DNA from: Tethya wilhelma | Taxonomy: Eukaryota > Porifera > Demospongiae > Tethyida > Tethyidae | Assembly (NCBI GenBank): GCA_964030475.1 | Contig: CAXIPT010000005.1 | Coordinates: 2,942,097-3,006,096 of the forward strand | Length of the DNA stretch: 64,000 bases | Direction: 5' to 3' | In this document: positions 21,130-32,989 of the stretch, piece by piece | How the letters are laid out: each line of letters opens with the position of its first letter | How positions within the stretch are numbered: the stretch's first letter is position 1 | Program-made: the position numbers and the translations under genes | The notes under the pieces: model-generated | Database searches by the model: none | What the model saw: the letters and a program-made list of their open reading frames with translations, nothing else | Told to the model about the DNA's origin: nothing

Positions 21130-23319
21130 AAGATGATAAGTAAGATGAGTTTAATGTCTCTGTTGCAGTCTGACTCTCCTTTTGTGTTACAGTATACACT
21201 TGTCCAGTTGTTCTAGGATCAACCTTTGTTGAAACATCTGAAAGTGGAATGTCCAAAATATCAGGTGGCTTTGGAAACTTGCTGGTCCATGTGGGTGTAA
21301 AAAGCTAACTTTCACTTCTTCACACTCTTCATCCACTTGAAGTACACAACCTATCCACCATTGCTTATCATAAACACAGGTGATGAATCCAGATATTTGA
21401 TCAAGTGTTAACTGATCTTTTTGACTAGTGACTCGTTGCTGTTTGGAAGTACTGGAAGATGAAAAGATTTTTGTATCTACTACTGATTTCGAGATAGGAA
21501 TGAATGAATGGAGTTTTCTTGTACCGAGAATTGTTCGTGATTGCCTGAACCGTTCTTCCAAAACAGCTTCTTCAGTCTTGTGATCCTCCAAAATACTATA
21601 TCCAAACTCAATCCCTGGGATATTGCTTGTTGACCACTCAAATAGCTGACGTGGTGTCATTATCTGTTGGTCATATGGCCGTTGAAGACTAGCTCTTGCA
21701 GCTAAGCGCTTCACTGTGCCACCAACACCATCGCACGCCCCTTTGCCATGAGATGTTGCTGAAAAATGCCATTCAGCCGGGATTCCAAAATCTTCTTCAT
21801 GGTGGCAAAGGTTAAAAAGTTCTTCCGGTTCTTGTATTGAGAAGAGGCTCCATCTGAAAAGTAATACATCTTTGTTGGAACTAAGCTGTTGTTCTTTAGG
21901 TATTGAATGAACATCTTCTGAAATAAATGGACAGCAACTGTGTCATGCTGGAGACATTCTGATATCACAACATAACACAAGTGTTTTAGCTCTTCATGTT
22001 TGTAATATGCAACAAATGGATGAATTGTACATTGAGAGTTATTCCAATGGAATCCTTGTGCTGCATCTTGTAATACAAAGGAGAAATTTTCTGAAAAATC
22101 TGCTGTAACAATAAACTCTCCTCTTTTCAAATCAGATTTCAGTTCTGAATGGTACACAGCTTGCTGTGTTGCTATGAAAGAATGAGGAAGAAGGAGCTCA
22201 AGCTTGTCACAAAAGCAATCCAAAAACTCATCAGCAGGTTTGCTAATTGTCTCCAAGGTGCATCTATCAACCGATACCCACCGCTTGTACACCACACAAT
22301 CAATGAAGTTTTCCTCCATTCTTTCAGACAAAGCCTCCTTGATATTAGAAACTCCAGAACATGAACAGCAGCTCCCCAAATAGCAAGCAGGTTGAGGTGG
22401 ATTGCAGATCATCAGTGCTAAACAATGGTGATATGTTTCTAGCGGAAATTTGTCGTTAGTGGTAAGTTGGGCTATTTTTGAATCTTGCATCATGAGCTTG
22501 ACATTTTGATGAATAGTACAGACACACTCAGAATGTGTACCACTAGCTCCAGCTAACACGCAATGTTTAGGACGAAGTGCAGAGAGCTTTGAAAACCCAA
22601 TTTTGCATGCAGGAAACTTTTCTTTAAAGAGACTGTATAACTCACGTAAATTACACAGAACTAGTCTCTTTTGGACATGCACTCTTTCCCCATTTAGCCT
22701 AACTGAAACAAAATCCTTCATACCTGGCATCACTTCGTCGTTCTCATAAAAGTTGCAAACAAGATCAGCTGTTTCTTGTAAAATAGGATGACCAGGTTTT
22801 GGATTAGGTGTAGAAATATTCCATTTTGTTCGACTAGTTCTTTGGCTTTTCAAACCATGTAGTTAGGAGCACCAAATTCTGCTTGAACTCTGCGGATGGT
22901 CCAACTCTTGGGAAGTACAGTGAGGATTTGCACTTTCTCACTCTGATTAGTAGTAGCATTAAATTTTTCTTTAAGCTGCTTGATAATCTCACTCTCATCA
23001 TCACTTGACTCCTCCTGCGGCATTACATGTTTCATTACTGTTGTAATCTTCTTTAACTTCTCTTTGGGATACTTTACTTGCCGCAACCTTTTCTTTACTA
23101 TTGGTGTCTGCCCCAAATTGTTGAACACTGATTCAAGCTTTCCAGTTTGTGTACATCATCCAGTGAGTCCACAGAAACTGATTCCTTGCCTTCATCAATT
23201 TCATCTTCACTACTTTCATAGTGGGATGACTCCGTGGACTCTCGAGGTTTCTTGGAAACTTTCTTTCCTGCAAGCATCACATATCTTGGATCCTGGCAAA
23301 ATGGAGGGGACCCTTTCAT
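21130..23319 (-). pseudogene. Transposase-like gene (SDGASSQYKN / SHGKGACDG type), broken
   Basis: In order on the minus strand: an acidic Ser/Glu-rich N-terminus (SSHYESSEDEIDEGKES), a basic segment (VKKRLRQVKYPKEKLKK), FGAPNYMV, VSVRLNGERVHVQKRLVLCN, SALRPKHCVLAGASGTHSEC, a Cys cluster (CYLGSCCSCSG), FIVTADFSENFSFVLQD, YYFSDGASSQYKNRKNF, HFSATSHGKGACDGVGGTVK and a C-terminal SH3/Tudor-like WWIGCVLQVDEECEEVKVSF with FLHPHGP. Acidic residues in TADFSEN and FSDGASS are candidate catalytic positions. Defects: TGA at 22850-22852 (KAKELVEQ follows, compatible with CGA), frameshifts near 23110 and 22820, a probable lost T in a T-run near 21813-21817, and another near 21280. The family is widespread in invertebrate genomes; I cannot assign it to a named superfamily. 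Confidence 0.75.
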
Positions 23320-23889
23320 TCATCCATGGTAGAACATTTCTCAAGTTCTTGCGCATAGATGAGTGGTTTGGTTTATTGAACAGCATAGGTGTGAAAAGCT
23401 CCTAGTTGCCTCCATTGAATTGCTTACTACACTCTCACTATCTATTTCAACTCACATGCAGCTATAGCTAGAAGTGAACTCTAATTTATGGCTTGTGAGT
23501 TTAGTCACTACAATAGTATATGCATATCTCATGTTGAGTGTTTTGGAATGAGGTAAATCAAAATGTAAGATTTAATGCAAAATGCATGTCAATTATGATA
23601 GAGACAAATCTGTCTGACTGGAACAGTCATAGATGATAAACTAGACTCTGATCTGGTATATACCATGGAATATAACTATTAAACTTGTAAAACATTATAC
23701 TGTGCATGCATGTGCTTGTTACAGACCATTCAGATTCAAAACATATAGTCCAGTAGTGATAATAGTGTTGGACACCACAAGCTGAACAAAATAAATATAC
23801 ATATACATGATTCAACTACTGTATAGTGGCAAAGTTTTGTAAAAGTTTGCAGATGTTTCTCATCAATTTGTTTTACAAATGCATGAGCT

Positions 23890-24451
23890 ATGTGACACCC
23901 ATATATGTATAAAAATTTTGCAGAAAATAACTTTGAAGAATGAATTATGAAAGTTATTATCCATCAAAACCTTTTTGTTATTCGGTATCTCTAGCATAGC
24001 ATAATAATTGCAGGTTCCTTATATTCATTGACATTTGCAGGACCATTTTATTAACACTCTGATTGCAATCCCGAAATATAGCTACGTATTAATCTGTCTC
24101 TATCTATAATGAACAATATTATACATTGCTACATTAATTTATCTCTCATGAACCCCAACTCCACATTTGATACGAATCATGTAGGATACCTCTAGAACGT
24201 GTGGAACAAAAATTTTTAAAATTGGAGGATATATATTTTTTGTACAAACAATGTTATAATTGTAAAGTTCCTAACATGTGAACTTTGACCTTCAGAAACC
24301 CCACCCCCTTTCATATGTATCAAATGAAAGGTAATTATATTATACTGATTCAAATGATACCATTATCATGACTAAATACTGTACACAACGTGAAATATAG
24401 CTCTGAATATGATATAAGGTCACTTAAAGTTACTGTAGAGCCTCCAACTTT
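23890..24451 (+). repeat. First copy of a near-identical direct repeat ending at an N
   Basis: Matches 24453-25033 with scattered substitutions and short indels. The second copy starts at the base after N 24452, which suggests two alleles of one region joined end to end by the assembler. Confidence 0.8.
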
Positions 24452-24452
24452 N

Positions 24453-25033
24453 ATGTGACACCCATATATGTATAAAAATTTTGCAGAAAATAACTTTGAA
24501 GAATGAATTATGAAAGTTATTATCCATCAAAACCTTTTTGTTATTCGGTATCTCTAGCATAGCATAATAATTGCAGGTTCCTTATATTCATTGACATTTG
24601 CAGGACAATTTTGTTAACACTCTGATTGCAATCCCGAAATATAGCTACGTATTATTAATTATCCTGTCTCTATCTAATGAACAATACTAGTATACATTGC
24701 TATATTAATTTATCTCTATCTCATGAACCCATTATCGTCCCAACTGCACATTTGATACCAATCATGTAGGATACCTCTAGAACGTGTGGAACGAAAATTT
24801 TTAAAATCAGAGGATATATATTTTTTGTACAAACAATGTTATAATTGCAAAGTTCCTAACGTGTGAACTTTGACCTTCAGAAACCCCACCCCCTTTCATA
24901 TGTATCAAATGAAAGGTAATTATATACTGATTCAAATTATACTATTATCATGACTAAATACTGTACACAACATGAACTATTGCTCTGAATATGATATAAG
25001 GTCACTTAAAGTTACTGTAGAGCCTCCAACTTT
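24453..25033 (+). repeat. Second copy of the direct repeat
   Basis: See 23890-24451. This copy continues into the outer part of the transposon right TIR, so it is the one joined correctly to the flank. Confidence 0.8.
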
Positions 25034-25280
25034 AATTTATTAGAACTCGGAAGCCATATGGTGTTTGGGGCCGATAATTGCTGCAGGCTACTTATACCAT
25101 ACATCTAACTTATGTCTCAAGTTTGGGCCGAATCCAACATAGGTAAGTTTTTTTTTGTGTTGAATTGACATGGAATGACCCCTTTACAAACTTTGACCAT
25201 TCTGAAATTTCATTTTGACCACTGGCAACCACTGCAAGTACACGCAGTTGCCAGCTCTACTGTACGGAAGTATTCAGAAA

Positions 25281-25524
25281 AGATAGAACAAACAAGTGCA
25301 GAAAAAAAATTAGAAATGTAGGTACTAAGAACATAAGAATGGTCAAAATGTGAGATAGGAATGGTGGTCAGATTGAGTGAGTGTTCATTCCTGTGTTCAC
25401 TATGTTATTGATCAAGCTAGGGGATATGATCATATGAGAAACACATAGATTGACACCATCCTTATCTTGTTTGTTCAATTCCTATGTTTTTATTAGCTAC
25501 ATTTCTAATGCTTTTTGCACTTGC
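25281..25524. repeat. Diverged foldback repeat related to family C
   Basis: Inverted arms carry ACAAACAAGTGCA..AAATTAGAAATGTA on the left and TTAGCTACATTTCTAAT..TTGCACTTGC on the right, with GGAATGGT/AATTCCTATG inside. Layout follows family C but identity is much lower. Confidence 0.5.
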
Positions 25525-26847
25525 AAAGCTAATATCAGTCGCAAAAGCAATAGAAAAAACACAACAATCGAGACTTCCCACTTGCTGACAATTTCTCCAC
25601 TTTAATGATGATTATAGCAATTTGCAAGATAGTTTCTTCACCTATATAGGATATTCAAATCATTGGCTCTGTCTTTGTAAGAAAGGATGTGGTAATATAA
25701 TTTGTTTGGGGCTAGTCTAGAAATTAATACAAGAATTTTATATAGTTTTGCATGTGCACATACATTGCATACACACAATACTCACTAACTAGTGGAATCA
25801 AAATGATCAGGGGGCGAGCCTGAGGAAGAGTTGTGTTGCGTTGTAACAAAGCCAATATTCTGCATTCGTGTGCTAAGCTAGTACTCATGTGCAAATGTAT
25901 ATGTGGAATTGTGGATGTGCATGGTCTGTTCCAGCAGCTCCCTGTCTACAAACAAGTACATTGAGGCTATCAGGCCATCGTGGCAAGCAGGATACAAAGC
26001 TGTTGGCAAGTTGATGACACCGAGAGCACTCAGATGGATTGAAATGTATGCTTGGAAAAGGTTCACCACTGACATGTCGTACAATCATGTGCTCTAAGTC
26101 ATTGTTTTATCATGTAGCCCAGATTAGTGGAAGTAAAATTGGTGCAGTATGAGTCTGTGTGGTACTTTCACTAATGGTAGGTTGTTGCTCTTGTTCTACA
26201 GAAGCCGTATAATATGCTCATTGTTACTCATTGCTCTCCTACTTCTGCTTCTCAGCAGCATGCTGCCTGCTCTCTTGATCTTTCTGTTGTTGTTTTACTG
26301 TATATGTCTCTTACTGCTCTCCTCTTACTAACTTCTACTCCTGTTTGCTTCAGCGTGCCGCATGCTCTCTCCTGCCTCAACTAATCTTCTTCTTCATTCG
26401 TGTGAAGCACATAATAATGTAACTGTTAGAATTATATATTTGCAGGTGTACTGTACATTTCTCAGATTCTATGTTTTTTCACTGGTATTAAAGTTTGCTA
26501 TTTTGTTGAAAATGCAGCCAAAGTGTTTATTGATGTTAGCATAGTAGTAGAGAAGGAGCCAGGACTACAGCATGAAGTGGTTTACAGTACACATAGCAAA
26601 GTGGTTTGCATGGTGTGAAGTGGCTTGCTCGAGTGATATTTATTACGGTTTGTTCCGTAAGACTATGGTTGCACAAGTACATGACGTAATGGCTAGCTAG
26701 CTGTACCTTGCACCTTGACCTATGTATTATTAGCGTCACAGTTGGTCGGTCGGTCGGTCGTTTGGTCGCTTACATGAAAATCAATGCACTCACCAGAATA
26801 TTGGGGCTCAGTCAGGCTCGCCCCAATTAAGCCTGGCACATGAGTAT
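25525..26847. other. No recognised gene
   Basis: Holds unremarkable frames, including a 64-codon plus-strand frame at 25903-26097 without a known motif. There is one copy of the GGGGCGAGCCTGA motif at 25811 and an inverted one ending at 26824. Confidence 0.4.
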
Positions 26848-27433
26848 CACGTGCAGAGGGTTATGGTAATATGTGTGTGTGTGTTTGTGTGTCTGTCTGT
26901 CTGTCTGTTACGGGATAATCTGAAGAACGGCAACTCTACATTGGAAATAGAAGGTACTTACGTTCATGAATCGAAATTATCTTGAAATATGTGTAGCATC
27001 TAGAAAAAGGTTGTAGTTTCTGAGATCTGAGGCTTTTGTGCTTTTTGAGCACTTAGCTTCGAAACTGCACCCATGAATCATGCCCCACGTATAGTGTGCG
27101 CTATCTAGAAATACACTGGATTGGATGTGCTTCAGATGACAGAACTCTGGCTCTCAGCCTCTGGATGTGATGTGCATGGCTCAGGTGGCTTAGCTGCTTG
27201 CACAAGTAACTCAATTGATTGCAAGATAGCTTACAACTGCCAAGTTAGTTGTGTCAGTGTGTTTACCAGTGAACTTCCACTGTGACACTGATGCTTATAG
27301 CTACTGAGCTAGCAAAGCAGCATGGTCACCAAGTACTGATATTACATGATTCATGCTGATAATCATAGCATTGCTCTTCTAGTTCATTGTCTGCTTCATC
27401 AAAAAAGTTGCAAGTGACAGAGTGCGACGAGGT
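26848..27433 (-). repeat. Family B copy, reversed
   Basis: Starts CACGTGCAGAGGGTTATGGT, followed by (TG)n and (TCTG)n runs. It contains the GGTACTTACGTTCATGAATC block and ends with GTGACAGAGTGCGACGAGG, lacking the terminal GGTGCC palindrome. Confidence 0.7.
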
Positions 27434-27638
27434 ATCAATACATATATACGAGCTCTTGAACAATTGCGGGGGGGGGAAGTGCATGTTCTGAAATCCCAAA
27501 AGATGAGGAAACTGGCATTTACTGCATTCACAATGCTATCCATATAGTTTCTCCCCTAGTCTTTAAACAAGGAGGTCGCATTTATAATGATGCAATTATT
27601 CACACGCGTTCGTTTTGGATCACTTCCGGGGTACGGGG

Positions 27639-27646
27639 TATAAATA
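27639..27646 (+). promoter_or_regulatory. TATA-box candidate
   Basis: TATAAATA lies 57 bp upstream of the ATG at 27703, preceded by a locally GC-rich stretch (CACTTCCGGGGTACGGGG). The arrangement resembles a core promoter, but no transcript evidence is possible here. Confidence 0.35.
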
Positions 27647-27702
27647 GAAAAATATCCGGCCACCACCTTTGACCTTTTGCGCAGACATAAAAAACTGTCA
27701 TC

Positions 27703-27795
27703 ATGGCACTTGCAAAGCTCCTTTTTTCTTTTAGCTACAACTACGCACCACGACGCTTATTTTCCACAAATTACTTGAACAGTAGTAGTGGTTAA
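27703..27795 (+). CDS. Small open frame, possible first exon with organelle-type leader
   Basis: Thirty codons, MALAKLLFSFSYNYAPRRLF followed by STNYLNSSSG and TAA. The sequence is rich in Leu/Phe/Ser/Arg, lacks acidic residues and contains RRLFST, which resembles a mitochondrial presequence cleavage region. A GTTAAC donor-like site overlaps the stop codon (AGTAGTG|GTTAAC), so it could be exon 1 of a spliced gene. I cannot find a convincing second exon downstream. Chance occurrence is a real alternative. Confidence 0.25.
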   Translation: MALAKLLFSFSYNYAPRRLFSTNYLNSSSG

Positions 27796-29217
27796 CAAAT
27801 AAAAACTACCTGTTATGTCATTTTGTAAACAATACAAAGAGTTTGGTTTGTTCTGTGGTCTTAGTATTCTATAGCAGACATTGATACTTCTTGTACAACA
27901 AATACAGGCAGTAACACTGCCAATACAGACTCACACTATTTTATACAAATTATTAACAACAAGAAGAGAGTACATGGTACACTGGTTGTGGTGGAGTTGG
28001 TGCTCTTTTCTATCTTTATCATCAAGTTGAATATCAGCTGATCTGTACAATAACAGTCAGTCATGCATCAATAATATAATACATTATTTGCTAAAATTTG
28101 TATTGTATGAACTAACCATCAATAAAATAATAAAAATGGATGTTCTTTATGCTAATGGACTCGACAAAATGCCCAATTCAACATGGAAGTGGTGGAGACT
28201 TCAACACCATTTTGTCATAAGCCAAGCTCAAGTGTAAATACCAGTCGAGAAAATTGTATGTACCTGTGTTTGTACGACATGACTCAGCTATTATCACATG
28301 TACGCACATACGTACAGTAAATAGACCACTTACTTTCACAAACTACAACTGTAAACTTTCAATAACTTGAGCACGGATGAGACTCTGCTGTACCTGTCAG
28401 AATGACTACGAAATTATAGCAACGGTACGTTAACACAGGGGTCTTGCAAACATAGCCGCCATCGACACATCCTGAACCTCACCATTTGGCCATCAACACC
28501 ACCTGTATACACCCCTACCACACATATAAAAACTGTTAGACTTGAAAATTTTGTGTAATTGTTTCATAACTTTTTAAGTACTGACCTGAGCTTAAGAAAT
28601 AGAGCCACTAGATGGCTCTGAACCAATGGACTGTCTCCAAACATTTATAGCAGCTACAAACAGCAGTGCAAGCTTCATTTTTGAGACTTTGAGAGACTCT
28701 AGGCGTCATTGATTGTCCTAGCAGTCTTCAGACTCGCAAAAAAGAGTCTTTTTCAAGAAGTTTATTCCCTGGCATAATAAAAGAACGCTTCTTTCTCAAA
28801 ATACACGTATTTTTCTTCAAAAACTGCAGCAATTGTTCATTTGTGGCGCTCTCTGTGTCGCTCTAAGTTTGTGCAGCTGTTTTGGTTAGTAAAACTCAGT
28901 AAAACACAGTGTAAAACCCGTGCGAGTAAGTCCCTTGCTTAGCTATCAATTTTCTAAGGTAAAAAATTCCGACGCCATTTTCAGATGGCGCGAATTTTGT
29001 CCCCGGCCACGCCCTTTTATACGTGACCTCCTCGTTTAAGATTTTTTTACTATCATAGAAAAACCAGCTCTTCAATCCACCAGTGATTAGTCGAATGGTC
29101 ATCAGAACTTGCATAAACTGTGGAGTAATCTCCAGGCCATGATTAAAATCACGTATCACTTAACAACAGAATGATTATTTGCAACCTAACCTTCTTTACA
29201 AGTGATTTGTGGAGAAC
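27796..29217. other. No recognised gene
   Basis: Short frames only. Contains simple AT-rich sequence and no repeat shared elsewhere apart from the possible TIR near 29040. Confidence 0.4.
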
Positions 29218-30184
29218 AGTGGCATAGCCAAACCAGGGCCAGTGCCCTACCATTAGTTCATGGTGCCCTACCAAATTACAAAATCAGTTGGCAGTCTGTT
29301 CATTCAGCACAAACTAATGTGAGCAATAAGACCGTAATTTCAATGGCTGAGGATAACTGACACTGATAATGACCGATGTAGCAAGTTCAAACCGCTCTCA
29401 AATGGTATATTTTCGAAATTTTCACTGTGAAGTAAAATGGTGAAGTAAGGTCATCAAGCAAAAAAGGCATAGCTCAATCACTGATGTAGTCTCGTCCCTA
29501 GACCCCGCCTCTTTCGCCAGCAAAAAATGGGGGTCTAGAAAAACTGGCACATTTCTGTGTTCTACGCCAAGATCTTTGCGGCTCCAATCAGATTGCTTAC
29601 ACGAAAGTCAGGTGACAATCATGTCACATGACCAAACGCTTATTGGCAAAGTCGCGAAATTTTGTCAGTGTCATAAAGTTTTGTGTGTGCAAGTCTTGAA
29701 ATCTGTTGAAACTCCAACCATAGATATCTACGATCGAACTAACTACCACTCATGTCACTGTGAGATAGTACTTTGACTTCAGATAAAGACAAAGGCGTGA
29801 GTTCCTGGTTTCTTGCAGCAAGTCTAGTTTAGCGCGACGGTCCCTTCCTTGGCTAGATGGGGCACTCTTTTCTCTGCTAATTGCTAATTGCTCTCTTTTC
29901 TCAGAGGCTTTTAGGTCTGTTCTGATTGTCTGACCTCTATAGCTTAGTCAAAAATCGAGCAAAAACTGTTGAAACTTTGTACGCAAATATGCAAGTAAAT
30001 TTTTGAGATTAGGATGCACGTGCAGCATACAAAATTACATTCCAGAATTTCACCGGAAGTGTGCCAGTTTTTCTAGATCCCCATTTTTCGCTGGTGAAAG
30101 AGGCGGGGTCTAGGGACGAGATTATCACTGCTAAAGTATTGCTTTAGGCATCAGTGCCCTGGTTAGTGTCTAGCTACACCACTG
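29218..30184. mobile_element. Outer MITE with CAGTGG ends
   Basis: The left end CAGTGGCATAGCCAAACCAG faces the right end (read inverted) CAGTGGTGTAGCTAGACACTAACCAGGGC. The shared CAGTGGYRTAGC start is common among hAT-type and related MITEs; another left end of this type is at 39366. No clear target duplication. It is interrupted by a second MITE at 29491-30120. Confidence 0.55.
29491..30120. mobile_element. Nested MITE with ~61-bp TIRs
   Basis: Inverted ends 29491-29551 and 30060-30120 start CTCGTCCCTAGACCCCGCCT and run to CTAGAAAAACTGGCACA with only three or four mismatches. The element is 630 bp, has no coding capacity, and lies inside the CAGTGG-ended MITE, so it is the younger insertion. 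The target duplication is not evident. Confidence 0.8.
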
Positions 30185-32129
30185 CTGCAAAAGCTACAAT
30201 GAATGTTACACCTAGTAGTCTTTGCTTATTAAGGTCGTCAGCCTTTCTCCATGCAGTCTTCTTCAATACCCTGCAAGTAACTTTAGGGACTGTTGTAGTT
30301 AGTGCACACCATTAAAAACACACACAAAATAGTAGCTACACTACTGACTACTGAGCTTCCCTTAGATCTGCCTCTATGTGTGGTAGATGCCACATCCATG
30401 TATGCGTTGTAATTTGCCATAGATGTCTTACACATGAGATTAGTGACCTGCATTATTCACAGACGTTTCACTCCGTATGTCGTAATACCAATTTAGTCCC
30501 GCGTGCGCGCGCCCCCAAAAAATTGAAGCTACATAGCAACGCATCCTGTTGGCCCATGGCAACAGCTAGCTCAGCTTTACACATGCGCTCTATGAATACC
30601 GTTAAAAACACGTGGAAGCAGTAAACATGGCTGAAAGCGCTTGTCTTTGCTGAAGCTTTTCATCTTTGTTTGAGCTTCATAGCACCTACTGGAGCTGAGT
30701 TACAGTCCAAGAAGCCGACCAACCTTCTTTGAACGCCTTCACTTTGAAAGAATGTGATTCTAAAGCTGAAGTGAAGCTGGATTGTTTTCTTGTTTCTACT
30801 TGGACTGAAGTTTACAGTAAGCTTATGTTTTATCTGTGTACTTTTTTTTTGCATGGAGATTGGAGGTGGTAAAGTTCATGAATTATTAACTACTTATGAT
30901 ACTGTTAAGTATAAATTAATGCAATTTGGCCATATATTTTTCAAAACGGTTTATTTTGGGTCTATAAACCATGAATTGACATAACTTTTGAGTGTAGCCA
31001 CTTGTAATCTGTCCATCAACTGAAAGTAACCATGACAAATTATATTTTTGTATGTGTGTATGTCGATTACAAACATTATAGGCATCATTATTGTCATGTA
31101 AAACACTTGTAATTTGTTCTCTTTGTTTACTTTACCAATCTAGCTTACTCTGAAGTATCCCAAAGAACTGACAAGGACATACAGTCCAAGTGATGTATGC
31201 TTTCCAGGATTATTGTTCCCAACAGAAGATCTTCGGTCATTTCTGTTAACACACTGGTTCTCAAGCTTACTTATTTGCTTCTGTGGCTCTAACTTGTTCT
31301 ACTTGATGAGAATAGCTTCTCTCTCCTTTCAGTGTGTTTCTACCACCCAGAGTTGCTTGTGGTGTCATATAAAATGAACCAAGATGAACATAGATTCTGT
31401 TCAATATTCATCATTTTTTGATGCTTATAAATTTTGTCAAAAAAAGGACACAACATATGAATGCTTTTCATATGTTACTCAATGTCTATGCTATCTATAA
31501 ATGTTGATTGTATGTCACAGAAAACTTCTGAAAGCACAGAAGAATGCTTATATGGAGGTGCTTTTGAACATTTTGTTTACAACCCGTGTGGTTCAACATC
31601 ATGCTCAGTTTTTCAGGGAATGTGCAGCTGCTGCGTATTAGCACTTGATGTACTGTAGAGGACCTGTGTGCTATGTTTAGAACTGTTTTTGACTCTATAT
31701 GGCTCTGGAAAGGCCAGAGTATATATAGCAACCACTTGATGTGGTTATTAGTTTGCATTGCTAAGTGCTATGAATATTAATAAGGCATACCGTAATGTTC
31801 TAATTTAACACTAAATTGAACAATGAAACATCCGTGTATTAGAGAGGTGGCTACCTGGGAGAACGAGGCTACAGTGTACAGTAGTGCTTTAAAATGTACT
31901 GAAAGCTCAATTGAGTACAATTGGTACTTTAATTTTGCCTATTGAACTGCTTAGCCAACTGAAACAATATATACAACACTGTGCACTTAAGGCCTGGGTC
32001 AGCTGGTGGGTACAACTTAATATTCAATATCTGGAATTGGAATTTTTTTTTTTGAAACTGAATAACCAAATTACTTGGTCAAATGTTAATCAATTGGCAT
32101 TAACATGATCGTTTCGGCTTAGAATAATT
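30185..32129. other. No recognised gene
   Basis: Includes a GC-rich run of alternating GC at about 30498-30514 and an otherwise AT-rich background. The small frames (up to 87 codons) show no motif. Confidence 0.4.
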
Positions 32130-32428
32130 AATTAGGTGGTATCGCTACATGGTTGCTATGGCAACCAAATTTTGTACACAAGATCAGTACATGATAATAA
32201 TTATTAACCTAATCCTCCTGGGAGGTGTCTTAGAACATTTTAATTAGAAATATTCAATATTTTCTATTAAATGCACACTATCCAAACCCTTCTTCTCCGC
32301 CATATCTCATGAATGGTACAACGAAATCTCACCCCTTAGTAATATTTTGTAGTTCATGATGTAGCAAACCTGTTGTCAAGTTTTGGTTGCCATAGCAACA
32401 GGTTTAGCGTACCACCTAATCAATAATT
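32123..32428. mobile_element. MITE with 7-bp AATAATT duplication
   Basis: Element 32130-32421 has inverted ends RATTAGGTGGTA and an inner matching block TTGCTATGGCAACCAAA. It is flanked by AATAATT at 32123-32129 and 32422-32428. A 7-8 bp duplication would fit hAT- or P-type transposases. Confidence 0.7.
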
Positions 32429-32512
32429 CATGTTTTAGGAGTTGTTTTGAAATTGCCATGAATATAAATTTATAAAGAAAGCTCATATTTTGAGGATATA
32501 AAGATCTTCATC

Positions 32513-32907
32513 TTAAAGGCGCAGTCGCACAGGCCCGGAAGCTCTAGATCTTACGTGATGTAATGAAGCCTTATTATGCACGTAATTCCTGTGCGCAGAA
32601 TATAGACCAGCGCTAGTATGTGTCAAACACTGCCAACGCGTATGAAAAGCTCTAGCGTTAGTTACTCTTTGCTAGTTTTTTAGCTTACCTAGCTACTTTT
32701 TTTCCCTAACTGTACCGGTTTTCAACGCTAAATCTACGCGTTCTCGATCACAAACACGTGGACAAATAATATGCAATTCTCCATAACTGTGCGAAATAGT
32801 TACATTCTGATGACGTATTTCAACCAATCAGATTGAGTTTTTGATTTTTGGGCCCGGAATTCAAAAAAAATGCCGCTGTAATTACTTCCGTGCGACTGCG
32901 CCTTTAA
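32513..32907. mobile_element. MITE with TTAA target site
   Basis: Element 32517-32903 has inverted ends AGGCGCAGTCGCAC and is flanked directly by TTAA at 32513-32516 and 32904-32907. TTAA specificity is known for piggyBac and Kolobok; the AGG start favours Kolobok, but this is inference. It is 387 bp and non-coding. Confidence 0.75.
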
Positions 32908-32989
32908 ATAGCAGTATAATTTGCCAATTTTTTTTATTTAGCACAAAAAAACCCAGGCCTTAAGTGCGCAGTGAATTAACCTCTGGCAT

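Larger units (their letters stand above)
20588..25182. mobile_element. DNA transposon with nearly 500-bp TIRs
   Basis: 20588 to about 21065 and about 24710-25182 are inverted copies starting GGGTCATTCCATGTCAATTC and extending through GGAGGCTCTACAGTAACTTT to AGATAAATTAATAC. A minus-strand transposase-like gene (21130-23319) lies between them. An N at 24452 separates two near-identical copies of the right inner region (23890-24451 and 24453-25033), so the true element is probably about 560 bp shorter than drawn. The target duplication is not resolvable: flanks read CTAA on the left and CTTT on the right. Confidence 0.8.
27558..29045. mobile_element. Possible non-autonomous element with short imperfect TIRs
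   Basis: CTTTAAACAAGGAGGTCGCATTTATA near 27560 faces an inverted TCTTAAACGAGGAGGTCACG-TATA near 29040. The match is about 20 bp with mismatches. No flanking duplication is evident, so this may be coincidental repeat ends. Confidence 0.35.
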
